DNA from: Rhodospirillales bacterium
GTDB taxonomy: Bacteria > Pseudomonadota > Alphaproteobacteria > Rhodospirillales > SHVU01
Assembly: GCA_009691105.1 (NCBI GenBank)
Contig: SHVU01000011.1
Location: 1-62,614, forward strand
Length of the DNA: 62,614 nucleotides
Direction: 5' to 3'
The translations under genes were made by a program, and so were the position numbers. Numbering within the stretch: the stretch's first letter is position 1; the number at the start of each line of letters is the position of its first letter. This document shows, one piece after another, positions 52,055 to 60,391 of the stretch. The notes under the pieces are model-generated. The model searched no databases, was not told the origin of the DNA, and saw only the letters and a program-made list of their open reading frames with translations.

Positions 52055-53593
52055 CTAAGCGGCCTTAGCAGCGTCGCGCGTGAAATCGTCCGGAAAATGT
52101 TCGAGCGCGCTCAAGACCGGCAAGGGCGTGAGCCCACCGAGCGCGCAGAGCGACCCGTCACGCAGGACCTCGCAGAGGTCGCGGACGAGATCGATGTTTT
52201 CGACGACGCGTTCGCCGCGCATGATCTTGTCCATGGTTTCGACGCCGCGCGTCGAGCCGATCCGGCAGGGCGTGCACTTGCCGCAGGACTCGATGGCGCA
52301 GAACTCGAGCGCAAACCGCGCCTGCTTGGCCAAGTCGACGGTGTCGTCGAACACGACGATGCCGCCGTGACCGATCATGCCGCCCTTGGCGGCAAAAGCT
52401 TCGTAATCGAACGGGGTATCGAACAACTCCGTCGGCCAATAGGCGCCGAGCGGCCCGCCGACCTGAACGGCACGGACCGGGCGGCCCGTAAAGCTGCCGC
52501 CGCCGTAGCCTTCGACGATGTCGCGAAGGGTGATGCCGAAGGCGCGTTCGATAAGCCCGCCATGCTTGACGTTGCCGGCGAGCTGGATGGGCATGGTGCC
52601 CCGCGACCGGCCCATGCCGAGATCGCGATAAAACGCCGCACCCTCGGCAAGGATCGTCGGCACGGCAGCAAACGACAGGACGTTGTTGATGACCGTCGGT
52701 TGGCCGAACAAACCCTGCAGCGCCGGAAGCGGCGGCTTCGGGCGCACCTGGCCGCGCTTGCCTTCGAGACTTTCCAGAAGCGAGGTTTCCTCGCCGCAGA
52801 TGTACGCGCCGGCGCCCAGGCGAATTTCGAGATCGAAGGTGCGGCCGCTGCCCAAGACATCTGGACCGAGCAATTTTCCGGCGCGCGCCACATCGAGAGC
52901 GCGACCCATTTGACGAAAGGCGTGGGGATATTCGGAGCGGATATAGATGAAGCCCTTGGTCGCGCCGACCGCCAATCCGGCGATCGCCATGCCTTCGATC
53001 AGCAGGAACGGATCGCCTTCCATCAGCATCCGGTCGGCGAAGGTGCCGCTGTCGCCTTCGTCGGCGTTGCAGACGATGTATTTGCGATCGTTCTGAACAC
53101 CCGCGACGGTGCGCCACTTGATCCCGGTCGGGAACCCTGCCCCGCCGCGGCCACGCAACCCTGAGTCGATAACCTGCTGAACGATGTCGCCAGGCGCCGT
53201 CGCGAGAGCACGGCGCAGTCCTTTGAGACCACCGTGCTGTTCGTAGTCGGCGAGCAACAACGGATCGATGATGCCGCAACGCGCGAAGGTCACCCGCTGC
53301 TGACTTTTGAGAAACGGAATGTTCTCGACGAGGCCGAGGCGTCGGGGATGCGTCGCGGCGGCGGCGAATAGCGCTTTGACGTCGGACACTTTCACCGGCC
53401 CGAAGCCGACGCGGCCGTCGGCCGAGTCGAACTCGACGAGCGGCTCCAGCCAGAACATGCCGCGCGAACCGGTGCGAACGATGGTCGCGTCCCGCTTACC
53501 GGCGGCGATCACGGCCTCGATGGCCCGGGCGACGTCGTCCGCGCCCACCGACACGGCCGCCGCATCGCCGGGAACGTAAATGCGCATGGTCAT
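52055..53593 (-). CDS. fdsB: NAD-dependent formate dehydrogenase beta subunit (NuoF-like)
   Basis: 512 aa from ATG 53593, overlapping the fdsG stop by 4 bp. An N-terminal thioredoxin-like [2Fe-2S]-type extension (about 1-110) lacks most cluster cysteines. The NuoF-like part follows: NADH/FMN binding GLRGRGGAGFPTGIKW, VCNADEGDSGTFADR, GAGAYICGEETSLLESLEG, and the C-terminal [4Fe-4S] motif SCGKCTPCRIG. This subunit passes electrons from FdsA to NAD+. Confidence 0.96.
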   Translation of the reverse strand: MTMRIYVPGDAAAVSVGADDVARAIEAVIAAGKRDATIVRTGSRGMFWLEPLVEFDSADGRVGFGPVKVSDVKALFAAAATHPRRLGLVENIPFLKSQQRVTFARCGIIDPLLLADYEQHGGLKGLRRALATAPGDIVQQVIDSGLRGRGGAGFPTGIKWRTVAGVQNDRKYIVCNADEGDSGTFADRMLMEGDPFLLIEGMAIAGLAVGATKGFIYIRSEYPHAFRQMGRALDVARAGKLLGPDVLGSGRTFDLEIRLGAGAYICGEETSLLESLEGKRGQVRPKPPLPALQGLFGQPTVINNVLSFAAVPTILAEGAAFYRDLGMGRSRGTMPIQLAGNVKHGGLIERAFGITLRDIVEGYGGGSFTGRPVRAVQVGGPLGAYWPTELFDTPFDYEAFAAKGGMIGHGGIVVFDDTVDLAKQARFALEFCAIESCGKCTPCRIGSTRGVETMDKIMRGERVVENIDLVRDLCEVLRDGSLCALGGLTPLPVLSALEHFPDDFTRDAAKAA

Positions 53594-54051
53594 GACCGCA
53601 CCAGCGCCAAGGCCTGCTCGGTATCCAGTCGGCCGTGAATCTTGCCGTCGACCAGGGCGACCGGCGACAGCGCGCAATTGCCAAGGCAATACACGGCCTC
53701 GACCGTGACATCGCTTCCGGCGCCGCAAGCCTTCGAGACTTCGTCGTAGAGCTCGTCGCCGCCCATGGATTGGCAGGCTTCGGCCCGGCAGATCTTGATG
53801 ACCCGGCGCTTCGGCGGGGCCTTCCGGAAGTCATGGTAAAACGAGACCACGCCGTGGACGTCGGCCCGCGAGATGTTCAGGACCTCGGCAACGATGGGAA
53901 TCGCCCGCTCGTCGACGTATCCGAAGCGATCGTTGATGGAATGAAGGATGGGTAGCAACGGCCCATCGACGTGCTTCAGCGCCTCGGCAAGCTCGCGCAT
54001 GAGCTCCGGGCGCCACGCCTCTGGGCCAGCATGGCGGGCGGGACGGATCAT
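53590..54051 (-). CDS. fdsG: NAD-dependent formate dehydrogenase gamma subunit (NuoE-like)
   Basis: 153-aa thioredoxin-like [2Fe-2S] protein. Cluster cysteines are in ICRAEACQSMG and VYCLGNCALSP, spacing typical of NuoE/FdsG. LLPILHSINDRFGYVDE and ISRADVHGVVSFYHDFR precede them. It is the first structural gene of the operon. No Shine-Dalgarno is evident: the six bases upstream of ATG 54051 follow directly on a -10-like box, so the message may be leaderless. Confidence 0.95.
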   Translation of the reverse strand: MIRPARHAGPEAWRPELMRELAEALKHVDGPLLPILHSINDRFGYVDERAIPIVAEVLNISRADVHGVVSFYHDFRKAPPKRRVIKICRAEACQSMGGDELYDEVSKACGAGSDVTVEAVYCLGNCALSPVALVDGKIHGRLDTEQALALVRS

Positions 54052-54057
54052 GGGACT

Positions 54058-54086
54058 AGTATGAGTCCGCCCTAAATCGATGGCAA
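54058..54086 (-). promoter_or_regulatory. Candidate fdsG promoter with LysR-type operator-like AT block
   Basis: On the minus strand TTGCCA (54081-54086), a 17-nt spacer and CATACT (54058-54063) place transcription start at about 54051, the A of the fdsG ATG. Immediately upstream, AATTCAATTAAATT (54091-54104) is a near-symmetric AT-rich block in otherwise GC-rich DNA, a plausible binding site for the LysR-type protein encoded next door. Confidence 0.45.
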
Positions 54087-54121
54087 CCCAATTTAATTGA
54101 ATTCGTAATCGAGGAATCAGA

Positions 54122-55042
54122 TTACGCGCGAACGGCCCCGGGGGGCCGGATCTGGGCCTCGATATCGGCGCTGCGCACGGATTGGATGAAAGCCTCGACC
54201 AAAGGCGGGATCGGGTCCTGGCGCCGGACCACCACGCCCATGGTGAAGGTCCGCTCGGGCTCGACCAACGGCAAAGCGATCATCCCGGGCGGCGTTCCGA
54301 ACACCCACAGGAAGTTGTCGGGCAGCACGCTCGACCACACGCCGGTGCGGATATGCGAGCACAGCGTCATCACCGAATTGGTCTCGGCGTGAGCATTCGG
54401 GACCCGATGGACGCTCGCAAAGATCGAATTGAGGATGCGGCGGTTCTGCATGTCGGGCGTCAGCAGGCAGAGCGGCGTATCGGCGGCCTCGCGCCAGGTG
54501 ACGTTTTTCCGTCCCCGGAACGGCCCATCGGCCGGCGTCAGCAGGATGTAGTGCTCGGCGTAGAGCGGATACGTCGTCACGCCGTGCAACGGCTCATTGT
54601 CGAGATAGGTCACCCCGACGTCGAGCATGAACTCGTCGAGCATGCGCTGAATTTCGTTCGAGGTCCGCGACAGGATGCGCAACGTCACCTTGGGATGAAG
54701 GCGACTGAGCGGCGTCGTCGACAAGCCGATGGTCGGCAGCGCCGTCGGCACCACGCCCAGGACCAACTCGCCGGCAAGCTCGCCGCGCAACAGACCGATC
54801 TGCTGATCCAACACTTCGCGTTCAGCGACGACCCGCGTCGCCCACTCGAGCAGGACTTTTCCCTCGGCCGTGAATCCCTTGAAGCGTTTGTCGCGTTCGA
54901 TCAACGGCGCGCCGATCTCGGCTTCGAGCCGGCGAACCGCCGCCGACAACGTCGACTGCGTCACATGGCAGGTTTGAGCGGCGCGACCGAAATGCCCGAC
55001 TCGCCCGAGGGCCACGAAATACCGGAGATGGCGGAGCTGCAT
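54122..55042 (-). CDS. LysR-family regulator of formate dehydrogenase genes
   Basis: 306 aa. N-terminal winged HTH (residues 1-60): LRHLRYFVALGRVGHFGRAA, then CHVTQSTLSAAVRRLEAEIG. A periplasmic-binding-like effector domain (about 90-300) follows. It is 70 bp upstream of and co-oriented with fdsG, so it is likely the operon regulator (FdsR in relatives, which responds to formate). In several other bacteria the regulator is divergent; here it is in line. Confidence 0.9.
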   Translation of the reverse strand: MQLRHLRYFVALGRVGHFGRAAQTCHVTQSTLSAAVRRLEAEIGAPLIERDKRFKGFTAEGKVLLEWATRVVAEREVLDQQIGLLRGELAGELVLGVVPTALPTIGLSTTPLSRLHPKVTLRILSRTSNEIQRMLDEFMLDVGVTYLDNEPLHGVTTYPLYAEHYILLTPADGPFRGRKNVTWREAADTPLCLLTPDMQNRRILNSIFASVHRVPNAHAETNSVMTLCSHIRTGVWSSVLPDNFLWVFGTPPGMIALPLVEPERTFTMGVVVRRQDPIPPLVEAFIQSVRSADIEAQIRPPGAVRA

Positions 55043-55402
55043 GGCACGGGCGGTCCTGCCGGTCCGCTAGGACCGGTAGTCCCACACGGCGATGGACGTG
55101 GGATTGCCGGACTGCGGATTGATCACATAGATAAGTGTTAGCCGAGGAGAATTTAACACGCCCTTGCTTTCCGACGTTCCAAAAGCGCTCATCATGTCCC
55201 TTGATACTAACGTTCCCAATGCTCGATAAATCGATTATATGTGGCGCGCCGTTTAAAACAGGAGACCAGTTGGTAGTGGGCTGGGGTGCCCCGGTAGCCG
55301 TCAGCGGCAATTGTTCATGGGCACAACCCCCGGTGCAAGCTCGCCTGCATCGTTGAAACTATCGTATTCCTTCCCACGTATCCGGCTCAGTTCCGCGACA
55401 GC

Positions 55403-55879
55403 CTAGGGCCCGACTGCTTCCGCGAAGGCATCCTCGATTGCCTTCACCTGCGTACGCTCCTCTTGCGCTATGCGGCCGTACTTCTCGCGCTTTGCCTCGT
55501 CATGGCTTTCGAGGCTTATGAAGTCGCTGGTCCTCCTCGACTCCAGCATTTCCATGTAGACGAGCCAGTCCTTGCGGATCTTCTTCAGTTTGGGTTCATC
55601 GTAGCGACTTTGGGCGGCTAGCTTGTTGAACCAGGCGCACATCAGATTGCGATAGATGTATAACTCGGTGCCGCGCACGGCATCAGGCAGTCCGTCGTTC
55701 TCATTTAGCCGCTTCTCAAACTCCATCTGCTCCTGAATGACGTAGTCTGCGCTGGTGCGGTGTTCTTCCGCTTCCGCGCTCCACTTTGCCTGCCGTCTAT
55801 TGGAACGACGGTCAGATAACCACCCAAAGACGATGAACAGCCCTATCGCAATTGCGATGAGCGACGACCACTCACTCAT
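55403..55879 (-). CDS. Hypothetical single-pass membrane protein
   Basis: 158 aa. A short N-terminal membrane helix (SLIAIAIGLFIVFGWLSD, about residues 5-22) is followed by a charged, helical cytoplasmic part rich in Glu/Arg/Lys, with aromatic pairs (ELYIYRNLMCAWFNKLA, about 90-106). No family recognised. Codon use is more AT-tolerant than in neighbours and it lies in the AT-richer patch beside tRNA-Met, consistent with acquired DNA. Alternatively it is a fossil ORF. Confidence 0.6.
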   Translation of the reverse strand: MSEWSSLIAIAIGLFIVFGWLSDRRSNRRQAKWSAEAEEHRTSADYVIQEQMEFEKRLNENDGLPDAVRGTELYIYRNLMCAWFNKLAAQSRYDEPKLKKIRKDWLVYMEMLESRRTSDFISLESHDEAKREKYGRIAQEERTQVKAIEDAFAEAVGP

Positions 55880-56540
55880 TGAGCGGCACCATCAACTTAC
55901 CTTACCAGGGGCGGAGTAATTGCGCATCTGCCCCTTCTCGTCATGCTGCGGTTCTAATGTGGGCAAGGTCTCCCCCAAACGCCGGCAGCGGCGGCGAAAA
56001 GTGTTTTCGTCTCAGCTCACATTTCCCATATGAATCCCGATTTCTGTCAAAATTGTAGTCACCAAGTTCACCCTGGGCAATCCTGATCGCGGCGCGGGAC
56101 GATCTTTGCCTGGATTGGCCGCCACCTACTACCAAACTGGCAAGCGCCCGGTAACTAAATGCGTGACGACCGATCTGCATCGGGTCGGTAGCAGCGCGTT
56201 CTAAACCCCCGTTTTGGAGTGGCGGGGGGAGTGCGAAATATTCTTGAATGTACCGGTGCCGATCTAACAGCGCCGCAGACTCAACCGGCAAAAGCAAAAG
56301 CAATAAGAAAGAGAGCAGCTGTCTCCATGACAGAAAGCAAATGCTTTCGGTTAGCAGTCAATGATCTGGGAGCCGCCGCCGCGTCAAGGGTGCGCTTCGC
56401 CCGTGCTCGCCATGCTCACAAGAGTTGCGCGTGGCTCTGCGCGGCCCTTGACTCGTCGTCTGTGGCGCGATGCTGGAGACAGGATGGCATGACCCGCAGC
56501 GAGGGTAAGGAGCCGTTCGTTGCTGGAGGTTCTTCTGGCG

Positions 56541-56562
56541 TGGTTGCTCCCTGGTTGCTCCC
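56541..56562. repeat. Tandem 11-bp direct repeat near tRNA-Met
   Basis: TGGTTGCTCCC occurs twice in direct succession (56541-56551 and 56552-56562), 46 bp from the tRNA 3' end. It may be a recombinase arm site or a simple tandem duplication. Confidence 0.55.
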
Positions 56563-56607
56563 AAGGATCAAGTGGAAAGCTATTTATCTATAACACATTG
56601 ATTTTGT

Positions 56608-56684
56608 TGGTAGCGGAGGAGGGATTCGAACCCCCGACACACGGATTATGATTCCGCTGCTCTAGCCACCTGAGCTACTCCGCC
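56608..56684 (-). tRNA. tRNA-Met (CAU), elongator type
   Basis: On the minus strand, 5' GGCGGAG acceptor strand at 56678-56684, D-arm GTAGCTCAG...AGAGC, anticodon arm CGGAA-TCATAAT-CCG with anticodon CAT at 56648-56650, T-arm GGGGGTTCGAATCCC, and CTCCGCT-A-CCA at the 3' end with CCA encoded (56608-56610). The absence of three G-C pairs in the anticodon stem argues against initiator tRNA; tRNA-Ile2 is possible but the sequence matches alphaproteobacterial elongator Met. Confidence 0.93.
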
Positions 56685-56901
56685 GCCACGCGGGAACTTG
56701 GCCGCCCGGGGGCGGGGTGTCAAGGCAGGCTCGGGGATGTTTTCGGCCCTTTTCCAAGCCGCGTTAGCGGCCGTTGCCCCTCCTTCACCAAACGGCATAG
56801 CGCCATCGCTCGCCGTCTTTCGGGTCCCGAACCGATATCGTCGCATCCTTACGCTTCGCCCTCAGGCGAGCGACCACGCAAACCTGACCCGGGAGGCAGC
56901 G

Positions 56902-57402
56902 ATGCAGTATCTCATTTTCATCGACTGGACGGCGCTTGTCGTGCCGCAGCATTCGATCCTCGAAATGATCTTGCGTGGAACGGTGATGTATCTCGCGATC
57001 TTCGTCTTGCTGCGCGTTCTTGCCCGACGTCAGGCCGGCTTGCTGGGCACGGCAGACCTTCTCGTGGTCGTGTTGCTGGCGGACGCCGCGCAAAACGGGA
57101 TGGCGCACGACTATCGATCCGTGACCGAGGGCATCGCCCTGGTCGTGACCATCTTGATGTGGGATTTCGTCATCGACTGGATGAGCTTCCGCATTCCCGC
57201 CTTGCAGACATTGCTTCGTCCCCCGCCCCTGCCGTTGATCAAGAAAGGCGTCCTGCAACGCAAGAACATGCGCCAGGAAATGATCTCGACCGACGAGTTG
57301 ATGAGCCGCCTACGCGAGGAAGGCCTGGAATCTCCGAAGCAGGTAAAGCTGGCGCAGCTCGAAGGCGACGGTCACCTCAGCGTTATCAAGCTGCGCGCCT
57401 GA
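56902..57402 (+). CDS. DUF421 (YetF-like) membrane protein
   Basis: 166 aa from ATG 56902 (GGGAGG site at 56891-56896). Three N-terminal membrane segments (about 20-40, 52-65, 75-95) with GTVMYLAIFVLLRVLARRQAG and ADLLVVVLLADAAQNGM. The small DUF421 soluble domain follows: PLPLIKKGVLQRKNMRQEMI, STDELMSRLREEG, QVKLAQLEGDGHLSVIK. YetF-type proteins are poorly characterised. The frame upstream to 56698 is not conserved. Confidence 0.9.
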   Translation: MQYLIFIDWTALVVPQHSILEMILRGTVMYLAIFVLLRVLARRQAGLLGTADLLVVVLLADAAQNGMAHDYRSVTEGIALVVTILMWDFVIDWMSFRIPALQTLLRPPPLPLIKKGVLQRKNMRQEMISTDELMSRLREEGLESPKQVKLAQLEGDGHLSVIKLRA

Positions 57403-57481
57403 TCCTCTACCGTCCGCGTCGGCCTTCCACTAGAGTAAACGGGCCAGCCGTACTTCGCCTTAAGCGAAAAGGAGGCCGTCC

Positions 57482-58423
57482 GTGTCGCGCGCCAAATACT
57501 TGTCCCTGAATGGCAAAATCATTCCGTGGAATGAAGGTACCGTCCACGTCTTCTCGCCCGTCGTGAAATACGGCGCCGGTCTGTTCGAGGGCCTGCGCGG
57601 CTATTGGAACGACGACAAGAAGGAGATGTTCCTGTTCCGCGTAAAGGAACACATGGACCGCCTGGCCTTCGGACAGCGCGTCATGCGCTACGAGCGCATC
57701 GTCGATGGCGACACGTTGGCCGAGCAATGCATCGCCCTGATCCGCGCCAACGAGTTCAAGGAAGCGATTCACTTGCGGGTCATGGTCTACGTCGACGGCG
57801 ATGGCGAAATGGGCGCGCCTGGCCCCGTGTCGGTGGCGATCACGGCCGTGCCGAGACCGTTGCCCAAGCAGGTCATCGACGGCACCACAGCACACATCAG
57901 CTCCTGGCAGCGAATTTCAGACGTCTCCATTCCGGCCCGCGTCAAAAGCAACGCCAACTATCAGAACAGCCGCCTCGCCGTCCTGCAGTCCAAGGCAGAC
58001 GGATACGGCGCGCCAATCCTTCTCAACAGCCGCGGCAAAGTCTCGGAAGGCCCTGGCATGTGCTTTTTCATGATCAGAAACGGCAAGCCGGTCACGCCGA
58101 GCGTATCCAACGACATTCTCGAAAGCGTGACGCGGGCGACGTTGATGGACTTGTTCCACGAGTCGCTCGACCTCGAGGTCACGGAGCGCGACGTCGATCG
58201 GACCGAGCTCTATGACGCCGAGGAAGCGTTCTTCTGCGGCACCGGCTGGGAAGTCACGCCGATCACTTCGATCGACAAGATCGCCGTCGGCAACGGCAAG
58301 CCCGGCGCGCTGACGCAGAAACTTCAGAAAGTGTATTTCGACGTCGTGCTCGGCAAGACCAACGTCCACTCCGAATGGCGGACACCGGTCTACGCCGGCG
58401 CCAAATCGAAGGCCGCGGAATAA
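57482..58423 (+). CDS. ilvE: Branched-chain amino-acid aminotransferase-like (IlvE family)
   Basis: 313-aa fold-type IV PLP aminotransferase from GTG 57482 with an AAGGAGG site. FSPVVKYGAGLFEGLRGYW is the IlvE N-terminal hallmark. The PLP Lys is in RVKSNANYQNSRLAVLQ, followed by ILLNSRGKVSEGPGMCFFMI and SVTRATLMDLFHESLDLEV. C-terminal EEAFFCGTGWEVTPI is typical. Converts branched-chain 2-keto acids and glutamate; D-amino-acid aminotransferase relatives are the main alternative but lack the GLFEGLRGY form. Confidence 0.93.
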   Translation: MSRAKYLSLNGKIIPWNEGTVHVFSPVVKYGAGLFEGLRGYWNDDKKEMFLFRVKEHMDRLAFGQRVMRYERIVDGDTLAEQCIALIRANEFKEAIHLRVMVYVDGDGEMGAPGPVSVAITAVPRPLPKQVIDGTTAHISSWQRISDVSIPARVKSNANYQNSRLAVLQSKADGYGAPILLNSRGKVSEGPGMCFFMIRNGKPVTPSVSNDILESVTRATLMDLFHESLDLEVTERDVDRTELYDAEEAFFCGTGWEVTPITSIDKIAVGNGKPGALTQKLQKVYFDVVLGKTNVHSEWRTPVYAGAKSKAAE

Positions 58424-58450
58424 ACCACGCCTTCTGTCGGCGGTGAGACG

Positions 58451-59854
58451 CTACGCGCCCTTGGCGAGGAACGCACCAAGATCGGGCTTGGGCGGCCGGC
58501 CGAAGACCTGCTCAAGGGCTTGAGCCACCCCCAGCATCCGCGTCTCGCCCTGATTGGGGCAGAGAAGTTGGAAGCCGACCGGCAAGGCTGAGCCGTAACG
58601 CTGGATCGGCTGTGACATCGCACAAAACTCGATCGTGTTGACGACGCGCGTCGGGCCGGCGCACGTCGCGACGAAGGCACGGTCGGCCTCGATGGACGTG
58701 AAGGGGCCGGGGTACGGCGGCGGGACGCGGTATTTGGTCGGCGCGATCCAAGCATCGACGTCGCGGATCCGCTCCGCCGCGATCGCCGCGATCTGGCGCT
58801 GCCGACGCATGGCCCGCACGTAGGCATCGGCCATCGTTGCGAGCCCGGTCCGAGCACGGTCGGCGACATCCGGATTCATCACATCCTGGATCGCGAGAAA
58901 GCGCTCCCGCCCGAGGCTTGCGATGAACTCCGCCCTCGTGATCTGCAGGAACAGATCGGCGTGTTCGTCGAGCTCGGCGCAGTCGACATCGACGATCGTT
59001 ACGCCGGCGCGGACCAGATCGGCGCAGGCCGCTTCCAGACAACGCCCGACATCCGCGTCGACGCCTTTGAAGAAGGCGTTCGTCGGCCGGCCAAGGCGCA
59101 GACCTTTCAGCGGCACGGGAGGCAGCACGGGTTCTCCCAGCAGTGCCGCGATCACAACGGCGGCATCATCGGCCGATCGCGTCAGCGGCCCAACCGTGTC
59201 GAAGCTCGGCGACGCCGGATAGACGCCGTCCAATGGCCATCGGGTGGGCGAGACTTTCACGCCGACCACGCCGCAAAACGCCGATGGTCCGCGGATCGAA
59301 CCACCGGTGTCGGAGCCGATGGCGAACCCACACAGCCCGGCCGCGACCGCGACGCCCGAACCCGACGACGAACCGGCAACGACGCGGAATGTTTTGGCGT
59401 CCCACGGATTGCGCGGCGTGCCCCGCGTGTAATTCGTGCCGGAACTACCAAAGGCGAATTCGACGGTCTTGTGCTTGCCGAGAATGACGACACCAAGACG
59501 CTTCAGCTTTTTGATGAAGGTGCCTTCGGGCCCGATCCGATCGGCGACATCGGCCTTCGAGCCCGCCTTCGTCGGCATGCCATCGACCGCCAAGATGTCT
59601 TTGATCCCGACCGGAACGCCCATGAGCGGTCCGAGATCGGTGCCGGCTTTGAGAAGCGCGTCGATGGCGCGGGCTTGGGCGCGGGCCATCTCCGGAGCGG
59701 CGTGTTCATGGGCTCCAAGCGCCGGCTCAAGCGAGGCGATGCGGGCGAGATAGGCCTCGGTCGCGGCGAGAGACGTGATCGTGCCGCGGCGCAATCGTTC
59801 GCCGAAACCGCGGATGCCATCTGGTTCGAGCGGATCGGGCGGAAGATTGCTCAT
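58451..59854 (-). CDS. Amidase-signature-family amidohydrolase
   Basis: 467 aa from ATG 59854 (MSNLPPDPLEPDG). The Ser-cisSer-Lys triad is present: Lys in VPVGIKDILAVDGMPTKAGS (about 77-96), Ser in VAGSSSGSGVAVAAGLCGFA, and the nucleophile in GSDTGGSIRGPSAFCGVVG. The rest of the alpha/beta sandwich is intact to the end. The family acts on amides, allophanate or aminoacyl-tRNA; no gatB/gatC is nearby, so a GatA role is unlikely. Convergent with ilvE. Confidence 0.92.
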   Translation of the reverse strand: MSNLPPDPLEPDGIRGFGERLRRGTITSLAATEAYLARIASLEPALGAHEHAAPEMARAQARAIDALLKAGTDLGPLMGVPVGIKDILAVDGMPTKAGSKADVADRIGPEGTFIKKLKRLGVVILGKHKTVEFAFGSSGTNYTRGTPRNPWDAKTFRVVAGSSSGSGVAVAAGLCGFAIGSDTGGSIRGPSAFCGVVGVKVSPTRWPLDGVYPASPSFDTVGPLTRSADDAAVVIAALLGEPVLPPVPLKGLRLGRPTNAFFKGVDADVGRCLEAACADLVRAGVTIVDVDCAELDEHADLFLQITRAEFIASLGRERFLAIQDVMNPDVADRARTGLATMADAYVRAMRRQRQIAAIAAERIRDVDAWIAPTKYRVPPPYPGPFTSIEADRAFVATCAGPTRVVNTIEFCAMSQPIQRYGSALPVGFQLLCPNQGETRMLGVAQALEQVFGRPPKPDLGAFLAKGA

Positions 59855-59978
59855 CGAGGGTCCCTTCCCGGCGTCGCGGACGACGTTCGATCGAAGGCTT
59901 GCGCAAAACGCGCAGCCTCGCAATCGCTATCCGTGTCCGGAGGCGAAGGAACGAGGACTAAACTAGTCGTAGGCGGAC

Positions 59979-60314
59979 TTAGCGGCGCTGTACGGGAGGA
60001 ACCGGTGCGGCCTTGGGCGCGCCGGGCTCGGGAACCGGCTCCGGGTCGCGCCCGAACTGTTCGATGGTCGGGGGCGCGTAAAGCTGCGCCGGCGGCGGCA
60101 GCAATGGCCGCGCGTAGTAATGCGGCGCCGGACCGTAATAGCTCACCATGCGCCGCTCATCCCGGTGATAGGGAGCCTCGAAGCAGTGCACGCCGCCGAT
60201 GGAACGATAGCAATACAGCGGGTCGTCGATATGGACGACGGACTCGGGATCAGGCTCGGAACTGCAAGCGCCGATCAGCGCCGGCAGGGCTAGCAGAGAC
60301 AGAATTTTGCGCAT
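59979..60314 (-). CDS. Small lipoprotein, Pro-rich
   Basis: 111 aa from ATG 60314 (MRKILSLLALPALIGAC), a type II signal sequence with lipobox LIGAC. The mature part has C-Y-R-S-I-G-G-V-H-C-F near residues 33-43, two cysteines that might form a disulfide, then a Tyr/Pro-rich stretch and a Pro/Ala tail (V-P-E-P-G-A-P-K-A-A-P-V-P-P). Similar small YCYRSLGxxxCY lipoproteins are common in alphaproteobacteria, function unknown. Confidence 0.82.
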   Translation of the reverse strand: MRKILSLLALPALIGACSSEPDPESVVHIDDPLYCYRSIGGVHCFEAPYHRDERRMVSYYGPAPHYYARPLLPPPAQLYAPPTIEQFGRDPEPVPEPGAPKAAPVPPVQRR

Positions 60315-60391
60315 GGCCCCAATTCTATCGCAACCTGCCCGCATCTTTGCAATTCCGAGGCCAGGGCAGAACCCGTGGCAAAAGGCATATC

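Larger units (their letters stand above)
55043..56607. other. AT-richer patch abutting tRNA-Met, likely remnant of inserted DNA
   Basis: From roughly 55130 to 56607 base composition drops and codon-like periodicity is lost except for the ORF at 55403-55879. Short frames (plus 55135-55356, plus 56219-56593, minus 55941-56303) have no recognisable domains. The patch ends exactly at the 3' end of the tRNA-Met gene, the usual attachment point for integrative elements. No integrase, no transposase and no duplicated tRNA 3' end were found. Confidence 0.5.

Noticed and set aside
49506-52058. 850-aa plus-strand frame over fdsA
   Set aside because: Antisense shadow of the GC-rich fdsA gene; composition is Arg/Asp/Gly-biased with no motifs, whereas fdsA carries every Fe-S and Mo motif.
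55941-56303. Minus-strand 120-aa ORF in the AT-richer patch
   Set aside because: Protein-like in places but no domain, start signal or homologue that I recognise; not enough to call a gene.
56219-56593. Plus-strand 124-aa ORF before tRNA-Met
   Set aside because: No ribosome-binding site, biased composition and no recognisable content; lies in the AT-richer patch.
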